DNA of 64,000 bases, taken from Myrmaecium sp. VS I D KN 1 (taxonomy: Eukaryota; Ascomycota; Dothideomycetes; Valsariales; Valsariaceae). Shown here piece after piece: positions 56,724 to 64,000 of this stretch. Within the stretch, counting starts at the first letter, position 1; each line of letters begins with the position of its first letter. The notes below the pieces were generated by a model. The model had not been told where the DNA came from. It saw nothing but the letters and a program-made list of their open reading frames with translations, and made no database searches. Where the stretch lies: the NCBI GenBank assembly GCA_019775845.1, contig JADQAV010000003.1:618448-682447 (forward strand), in the 5' to 3' direction. The position numbers and the translations under genes were made by a program.

Positions 56724-59123
56724 AGGTAAGTACAGCGCAGCGGCGAAGGTTTTAGCCGGTGCGTTCGTCGTTGTCGTCGTAGTCTGCGTCGTCCCGGTGG
56801 TGGTAGTAGTGGTAGTAGCGAGGTCGAAAGAGCAACGTCGACGTGCGCGTGCTGTTGCGTCGTTCTCGTTCTGCGCGATGAAGATGAGAAGGATGGATAT
56901 CGAGCGATAACGATGTCGATATCGATGTCGGGACGGGTAGTTGAGATAATACGATGGGTATCATGCGAATAATGATGAGAATGGATCGTGGTGTATGCAA
57001 GACCCCGTGCCCCCCTCCAAGACGAGTATGCGATGAGCGTGGGATGATGAAGGGATGCGGATCGTGCGCGAGCGCCTAGGGCTTCCTGTTCGCGGTGTTG
57101 GATGGCGACGACGTTGATGATGATTATGCGCTTCGCGCGCAAAACGGCTTTTCGTTCGTAGCGGTTGTTCACTGGGTGGTTCTTGTGGTGTTTTGCGAAC
57201 GTGGACCGGTTGTCGACGGACGGAAAATCAGGCAGCGATGTATATGTGGTGTCAGTGGTATACCGATATCCGTATCGTTCCGGCGCCGCGCGATCCGTGA
57301 TGGTCCGTCCGATTCCGTGGCAAGAATATGCCGATATTAGGATGTCCGACCGACCGACTGACTGACTGACCGACGAGCGAAAGACTTTCTCGCTCGGTTC
57401 GGAGAGATACTGTAAGTAAGATGGGGTGGTGGGTGGTAGGTTCGGAGGGCAAAAGGTGTCCGACGGCGCGTGAAGAGTGCGGAGAAGAAGGACCGGGTTG
57501 CGCAACAGTTCCTCGGGGAATCCAAGCAAGGGAGGAAGGTAGGAGGGAGGAAGGCGGCTAGGCTGTTCGGTGGCGAATGGGGAGGGAGAAGTACCAGGGA
57601 GAGAGAGACGGAGGAAGTAAGACGCACGAGAGAGAAAAGAAAGAGGAGAGGAGAACGAGAGAAGAGGGAGCGAGAGAGATGCGGTGTGATTTTCCAGCAA
57701 GCCAACGTACCAACAGCAAACGAGAAAAACGCGTGGGACGAGGGGGGATGCCGGGGAAGGGCTTTTAACTTATAAAGAGAGGTAAGGTATGTATGCGTCC
57801 CAGCCGGGGCAGCCAAGTACGAGTGGTTAGTTCAGATTATCTAGTCGGTTTTAGCCATGACCTACCTTGCTACCTTACCCTCCCTGTACCTGACCTACTA
57901 CCTACCACCCTATACCATACCATACTCTGTCACGTTAGAGAGTTATCATCTCGGAAAAAGCTGGGAAGGATGGATGGGTAGGGTGGGTGGAAGGAGTATC
58001 TGTCCAACCAAACCTGCATCCTCACCCCCTCCTTCTCCTTCTCCTCCTTCTCTCTCTCAGCCCCCCAGCCCAAGGGTCAGCCCGTCCGCCAGCCTGCCAG
58101 CCCGCCAGCCAGTCAGCCAGTCAGCCCAGTCAGCCATCCAGCGCCAACATCAGCGCATCAAGCGTGGATGAAGGAAGGAGGGACGGGTGAAGGGCATCAG
58201 TGGCCGGGGGCTGGCTGCGTCTGTTGCCCAGAACGGTTTAGCGAGGGGCAGGGCAAAAGAAACCTAGAAGGGTTTGTTCGTCTACGGCACGTGATTTTGA
58301 CGAGGAGAGAGAGGTGGAGGGGACTTCGGAGTTGCGCTTTGGCGGGGCGGATGGGAGCGGACTTGTCCACTGGTTCCAGTAGTTTGGTTTGGGCATTGTA
58401 CGATATTCACTCCGTACGATAAGGAACTGCCTTCTCTCTGCATGTACCGGCGGATGTATGTATATGAGTACAAACAAAGTGCAAACAGTGCGCGGACGGT
58501 GAAACCAGATCACCAACTGCCCGTGGGCCCCACGACGAAAGTTCGGCCGATCGATCTCCCTCACGCTTTTCCTTAGTGCAACGTTATCCGACCGTGAACG
58601 AACCGCCCTGCTGGATGATGGAAAGTCCTTCTGTCGTTGGTACTGTACTTACGGATATTTACCCTTGGATATATACGCGCGATGCTGGCCTTGACAGTAC
58701 CTATATAAAATCACATATTCGAATGATCGCTTTTATATACGTAAGGATGTACTATGCGCTGCGGACGATATCTTCCATCCATCCCAACCTATCCCACCTC
58801 CCCCGCAATCAAAGGGAGCGGGACCCGCGCGTGTGGTCGCCAAGCACCATGCGCTCCTACAGCAAACATCCCATCCATTCATCCATTCATTCATCATCAT
58901 CATTATCACCAACGGAAAACCTTTCTCCATCTCATAACTCAAATACTTACCACCACGATCCTGCAATCTCCGCAAACGAGCGCCGAGAAGGAGAGAAGAA
59001 GAGAGGAAGAAAGAAGGGAAAAGATCTATAAAAAGTATAACTAACGATCCCGCGGATCCACATCAGCATCCGTCTCCAGCAGCCCCGCTCGAGAGAGACA
59101 AACGTGGCCCTGTGCGTGAGCGT

Positions 59124-59169
59124 CACGTGATATAAACGAGCGTAGATTGTCACGTGAGCTAGACGAGCG
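59124..59169. promoter_or_regulatory. Two direct copies of CACGTGA-N5-ACGAGCG
   Basis: Copies at 59124-59142 and 59151-59169, 27 bp apart. Each has an E-box-like CACGTG, 5 differing bases, then an identical ACGAGCG. The spacing and identity suggest a regulatory pair or a tandem duplication; no gene is close. Confidence 0.5.
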
Positions 59170-59191
59170 TCTCGGCGTCAGCGTGGATTAG

Positions 59192-59426
59192 CACGCGGTT
59201 GACAAAATAACGCGACCACCAAATCAGAATCCTCTCTATATTCACGAAGAGACCTTATTATAAAACGCAACGAAAGACCTTTAGAATCTAGAGAAAATAG
59301 GTTAAATTAATATAATAGCCTCTCCTATCTCTATTAATGATTTTTTCTGATTTTCATTCATTATATAGGGCCAGTATTTTTATATCGCCGGTTAATGTAC
59401 GGTCGCGTTATTTTGTCGACCGCGTG
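59192..59426. mobile_element. MITE, 235 bp, 26-bp TIRs and ATTAG duplication
   Basis: Terminal inverted repeats at 59192-59217 and 59401-59426 match at 25 of 26 bases; ends begin CACGCGGT and the inner end is ACAAAATAACGCGACC. ATTAG is present directly on both sides (59187-59191 and 59427-59431), a 5-bp target-site duplication. The 183-bp interior is strongly A+T-rich, unlike the surroundings, and has no coding capacity. It is a non-autonomous DNA element; a pogo/Fot-like origin would predict a TA duplication, which does not fit as well, so the superfamily is left open. Confidence 0.87.
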
Positions 59427-61546
59427 ATTAGTCATTGATGGGGGTTGGTGAAAATGAAAAGAGGTGCTTTAAGAAGATACTGTACTTATGGAATGCATAA
59501 TGATACCTGAATAAAGTACTGCTCAATCTTCTTCCTGAGTAATGCAAAGGATTTATGTGTTATGGTGACTCTTGTTTCTCCCCTCTTTTTTTCTCCTTTT
59601 CTCTCCTTCTTCCCTTCCTTCCTTCCGTCTTTCTTTCTTTCTAGAGATCGTCTTTCGGAACCATATCTCGTCTGTGTATAAATCAGAATGGTCACAACCG
59701 TCTCTCCCCCTACACGAAGGGTAAAACAGCATGTGCACGCTTTTCCTTCTTCGTTTCCTTCTTCTCCCCTCCTCCTTCGTTGCGATAGAGAGAATGATCC
59801 AGACGTAAACGATTTCTTCCAGGCATATGTATTCATACATAGTATCCACCAGTCTCTAACCCGTTCGCCGGGCCTCCTTTCCTTCCTCTTGTGCACCGAG
59901 ATCTCTGGCCCTGGAGACTTGACAGGGTCAACACTTTCACCCAGCAGATACGGCAGCCACGCGTATGGACCGAAACATAGATCCCCTCGCGCAGTCCGGA
60001 GCAGGTGTGCGAACATCATCAGGCACGTCTGTACCGAGGTCTGACGCTGGTAGCCCTCGTGGCGATTCGATTGCAGTCGCGATCGTTTTGCATTCTCCAA
60101 GACAGCGCAACCGCATGGACGTGATCCAGAGACGATGTACGTGGGATGATGTACTGCCGTATGTTGCGGCGAGAATCTCATCTCGTGTCCCGGAGTATAC
60201 ACATACGTTGGAATGGATGTACACGCTCTACTTGCCGAGAGCGTCCGTAAACCGTCGGAAAGCCGTAGGACGATCAGAAGAGGTTTACTTTCAATACTTC
60301 GGGTGCAGAGGACGTTGTTCGTTACGTTGCTTCGTCCTGACTGTCAAGGAGCTTGTGATTACAAGGGGATCTGGTTTTATCGTATCATCACGCCCCTTAG
60401 GTACTCTTCTTGAAGGGTGAAATAAGATGCGGCTCAACACGCCATAGGGTCGTTACTAGCTCGTCTTCGCTGTGGAGGACTAGTTTTCGAGGATTATGTT
60501 TATGCCTCATGGTGAGTAGATGCTGTTTTCTCGTTGAAGGGTCACTTTAGGAATGGTTTCTACCGTCTTCTACATATACAGGTCATAACCACGAACATCC
60601 CCATCCTTGCAGCCTCACTCCCCTCCCCAAGCGTCCTCCCCGGAGTGTCGGGAAAAGGCCGAGAGGGAGGCACGGAGGGTCTCCCTCCCCGCAGCCAAGC
60701 GCGGCGCTAAAGGATGCGTGGATGCTTGATTGTGATGCTTGGCATTACCTATTCACCCGATCCTGCGAGCCTGCGATGCAACGTTACGGCACGCCATAGA
60801 GAAGGAGGAAAGAGAAAAATTGTTGGAGAAGATCCTTCGGCTGGGCCCGATTCCGTGGCACTCACACACAGCCGCCGTGATGTGCATTCAGTATCTCTCT
60901 CTTCCCCCTGAAGAACCGTTCTCTGAGCGCAGCCAGATGGAAGATCCGCTGGCTACTGTAGATACCTACCACCTCGTTTGCCCGCCTGGACCAAGTGGAG
61001 ATGGGAAAACGCTCGCCGTAGAAGACGAGCAATCTCGGATGGCGGAACCAGCCGATAAATCAATCAGGAAAACTGAGACGTGCCCACGTCCGTCTTTCCC
61101 CGTTCCGTTCTGCGCGGGGCAAAGCACGCCATCGCCATCCGTGAGAAAGACGTGCGGCCAGGGTTGGAAGACATCATCGCGGTTTTTCCTTCTTTCTTTC
61201 ATACTCCATTAAGATTTCACTCCTCTCAGTACCGGTACTGTACCTATTCCTCACGTCTTCTTCCGTGCTTCTGGAAAACTTGGAAGAGTCCTAAGAACTT
61301 CTATTCTCTTCCCTCTTCCCTCTCCCCTGCCTCTCTCTTCTTCTCTCTCCTGTTCGTCTCTCTTGAGTGTATCTTCCTTGCTTGATGCTGATGTAATCGA
61401 AGTGATTTGCATTGGAAGAAGAGTCGAATCCAAGCGACGGAATATTGACCATCATCCACGGAACCACCCCTCGACTCGCCATCGCCTTGTGTCTCGGGTA
61501 TACGCACTCAACCACCTTCGCAAAGCATTCGGGACTCGAATGATAC

Positions 61547-63308
61547 ATGGCCCGCCACCAAGATGATATCGAGATTCAAGCCACCAAGGGCTCCACCAAC
61601 TCCGCCGACGCCCCCGAAATCCACGCCGATGAGATCGCCCACGTGCAGGGCGACCGCCTCGCCCGCAAGCTCTCCGCCCGCCAGGTACAGATGATTGCCA
61701 TCGGTGGCACCATCGGCACCGGCCTCTTCCTCGGCACCGGCAAGTCCCTCGCCACGGGCGGGCCGGCGTCAATGCTGATCGCCTACGCCGTCGTCGGCGC
61801 CATCGTCTTCGTGACCATGCTCTGCCTGGGCGAGATGGCCGCCTTCATGCCCATCGCCGGCTCCTTCTGCACCTACGCCGGCCGCTTCGTCGACGACGCC
61901 TTGGGCTTCGCCCTCACCTGGAACTACTGGTTCAACGACGCCGTCTCCACCGCGGCCGACATCATCGCCCTCCAGCTCCTGCTCCAGTTCTGGACCGACC
62001 ACTTCCCCGGCTGGGCCATCAGCCTGATCTTCCTCCTCGTCGTTATTGGCCTCAATCTCTTCTCCGTCCGCGTCTACGGCGAGGTAAGCGCTCCTTTCGC
62101 TCCTGAAGCACTCCTCGCTCTCCCTCCTCCTTCTCACTCATCTCCTTCAGGTCGAATACTGGCTCTCTCTCCTCAAAGTCATCACCATCGTCATCTTCAT
62201 CATCCTCGGTATCGCCGTCAACTGCGGCGGCAACACCACCCACACCTACATCGGCGGCCACAACTGGCACATCGGCGACGCCCCCTTCGTCGGCGGCATC
62301 GGAGGCTTCGCCAGCGTCTTCGTGACCGCCTCCTTCGCCTACGGCGGGACCGAGTCGATCGCCGTGACCGCCGGCGAGACTAAGAACCCGACCAAGAACC
62401 TCCCCCGCGTCGTCCGCAACGTCTTCTGGCGCATCCTGCTCTTCTACATCCTCTCCATCCTCATCCTCGGCCTCAACGTGCCCTACACCTACCCCAACCT
62501 CTCCGCCAAGTCGACCGCGACCTCCCCCTTCACCATCGTCTTCGCCCAGGCCGGCTCCCACGTCGCCGGCTCTTTCATCAACGCCGTGATCATGACCAGC
62601 GTCATCAGCGCCGCCAACCACGCCCTCTTCGCCGGCTCCCGCCTGCTCTACACCCTCGCCGTCGACGGGCACGCCCCGGCCGTCTTCGGCTTGCTGAACC
62701 GCTTCCGCATCCCCTGGGTGGCGGTGCTCGCCACCAGCCTCGTCTCCGGCCTCTGCTTCGGCGCCTCCTACATCGGCGCCGGCCAGCTCTGGACCTGGCT
62801 CCAGAACCTCGTCGGCGTCAGCAACCAGCTCAGCTGGATCTGCATCAGCCTGGCCAGCCTGCGCTTCCGCGCCGCCGTCCGCGCCCAGGGCCTCGAGCAC
62901 CGCCTCCCCTTCCGCAACTGGACCTACCCCCTCGGCCCCGTCCTCGCCGTCGGTCTCAACGTCGTCCTCGTCCTCGTGCAGGGATGGAGCTGCTTCAGCC
63001 CGTCCTTTCAGGCCGTCGATTTCGTCAGCTATTACCTGGAGATCCCCGTCATGCTCGTCATGTTCCTCGGCTGGAAGATCGTTCGTCGGACTCGGTTCGT
63101 CCGGCTGGTGGATATGGACCTCCTCACCGACCGCTATGATCAGGGAGGCCAAGGGTGGGAGCGGTCGGATAAGGTCGAGGGAGAGGAGGATGGCGGTCAG
63201 CAGGTGCCGCTGAGGGTTGCTGGCGACCCTGCACTTGTCATGAAGCAGGTCGAACGGAATCCATGGGTGAAGCGGCTTAGGCGGGTGGGGGAGTGGCTGT
63301 TTCTCTAA
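61547..63308 (+). CDS. Amino-acid permease, basic amino-acid (Lyp1/Can1-like) type
   Basis: Exons are 61547-62083 and 62151-63308 (intron 62084-62150, GTAAGC...CTTCAG); 564 residues. It belongs to the fungal APC/YAT family of plasma-membrane proton symporters. After a 40-residue hydrophilic N-terminus comes KLSARQVQMIAIGGTIGTGL, the family's helix 1 signature. About 12 hydrophobic segments follow, with SFAYGGTESIAVTAGETKNP in helix 6 and its loop. Closest by eye are Lyp1/Can1/Alp1-type carriers (VPYTYPNLSAKSTATSPFTI), suggesting lysine/arginine uptake. This is from family resemblance only. The C-terminus is charged and ends WLFL. Alpha-arrestins such as the one at 9.2-10.7 kb control endocytosis of this family in yeast, but a link here is not shown. 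Confidence 0.93.
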
Positions 63309-64000
63309 GGGAATTGGTGGGCTCTGGGTTTAATTCTAGATCTTCCAAGGATACCTACCGTGTGCAACGGAATTTATTTCTCCGTTTCAGTCAGACTCCT
63401 TTCAATTCTCCCCATCTCGTCACTAGATGCGTGTTCGGCGACGTGCTCGATTGAAAGATAAGAGGATAAATAGCACGGGAAACGAGCGAGATTTTATCTC
63501 TCATAGGTCCCGTCAACTCGGACCTAGCACCCCTCTAACATCCCAGCGAGCCGTACGTATCTTTCTGTTCAGCCGGCATGCGGCCTCGCAATAAACCGAT
63601 CTCAGAAGCCTTTAAATACCCTCGAGGCTCCTGAACTTTCTCTCTCCCCAGCCCGCCCTCATATCCCTCTTCCTATACTCGATCCATGTCGCCTTAACAT
63701 GATATTAACGAAATCTCATCCTCTCGTCCTCGTTTGAACCACCTCGCTTGAACGTTGGCTTCTGCACGTCCACCTCGCGCTTCGTTTCTCCGCCTTGGTA
63801 AGCACCCGCGATGATCTTTGATATACTGTCTGTATAGCCAGCATGTTGTTCATCTAAGGCAGCGCGGACGAAGGGGGGTAGGTGTGGGTTCGAGGTACGA
63901 TGTCCTCCCTCTGATAAGCCGGTTTCAGTTCGTATAGCATCCGAGGGGCAAACGAGTCTTGCGATCCCACCCACCCAGCCTATACAACGCGTCCCCCCCC
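63309..64000. other. Permease 3' flank; right window edge
   Basis: C/T-rich stretch at 63540-63690 with a TTTAAATA motif near 63611. Apart from the possible exon listed next, no gene seen. Confidence 0.5.
63705..64000 (-). CDS. Possible terminal exon of a gene entering from the right
   Basis: The minus frame ending with a stop at 63707-63705 stays open to the window edge but has no ATG, only a GTG, so if coding it must be a last exon. The last half looks protein-like: ISKIIAGAYQGGETKREV, then DVQKPTFKRGGSNEDER. I do not recognise the family. The first half (around CPSDAIRTETG) is less convincing and might be intron. Confidence 0.3.
   Translation of the reverse strand, partial: GGTRCIGWVGGIARLVCPSDAIRTETGLSEGGHRTSNPHLPPFVRAALDEQHAGYTDSISKIIAGAYQGGETKREVDVQKPTFKRGGSNEDERMRFR

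Larger units (their letters stand above)
56596..61546. other. 5-kb intergenic region with a MITE; no gene seen
   Basis: Upstream of gene C on the left (purine-rich on plus, that is C/T-rich leader, at 57470-57690; GT repeat at 56697-56723) and the permease promoter on the right. GACTGACTGACC repeats lie at about 57354-57372 and ATCC/ATTC repeats near 58868-58892. Two copies of CACGTGA-N5-ACGAGCG and a MITE occur at 59124-59426. Frames at 59965-60420 and 60739-61212 look random. Confidence 0.6.

Noticed and set aside
56165-57700. 511-codon minus-strand frame over membrane protein C and its leader
   Set aside because: It is a different frame from the ATG-started gene and translates leader repeats; gene C's frame has the family signature.
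60739-61212. 157-codon plus-strand frame before the permease
   Set aside because: It starts at TTG, not ATG, and the translation is not recognisable.
1-64000. CRISPR array or prokaryotic operon
   Set aside because: No spaced direct repeats of that type were seen and all genes are of eukaryotic, intron-bearing form.

Overview
The window is nuclear DNA of a filamentous ascomycete (Pezizomycotina). The genes carry short spliceosomal introns with GTAAGT/GTATGT-type donors, coding DNA has strong G/C bias at third positions, there are no operons, and pyrimidine-rich leaders precede several genes. The protein set (samB-type MYND protein, CHS7, fungal urease accessory protein, LDB19-type arrestin, pectin lyase, Tfc3) is typical of this group. 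Class and species cannot be fixed from sequence alone; the CHS7 and samB proteins look Eurotiomycete-like to me, but that is an impression from memory.

Layout, left to right: the 5' part of the TFIIIC B-block subunit gene (minus, runs off the left edge); a small F-box/2EXR-like hypothetical gene (minus, 4.2-5.0 kb); about 4 kb without a gene; an LDB19/ART1 arrestin adaptor (minus, 9.2-10.7 kb); about 5 kb without a gene that holds a 143-bp MITE; urease accessory protein UreD (minus) divergent from cohesin subunit SCC3 (plus); a G+C-poorer empty stretch; TRAP-alpha/IRC22 (plus); a CorA-like metal transporter (minus); samB/MUB1 (plus); CHS7 (minus); pectin lyase (minus); a CCCH zinc-finger protein (plus); a large DExH RNA helicase (minus) divergent from an aprataxin-like HNT3 (plus); three related small single-pass membrane proteins between 50.6 and 56.6 kb; about 5 kb without a gene containing a 235-bp MITE; and a basic amino-acid permease (plus). 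A possible terminal exon enters from the right edge.

The genes do not form one pathway. Housekeeping functions (Pol III transcription, cohesion, ER translocon, RNA helicase, DNA end repair) alternate with cell-surface and nutrition functions (nutrient-transporter endocytosis, Mg2+ and amino-acid uptake, urease maturation, chitin synthase export, pectin degradation).

The least explained part is 50.6-56.6 kb. Three hypothetical membrane proteins share a transmembrane core containing LLCAY and a juxtamembrane YMRxV signature, and two also share an S-E-Y C-terminus. Two short inverted-repeat elements with target-site duplications are also readable directly from the sequence.
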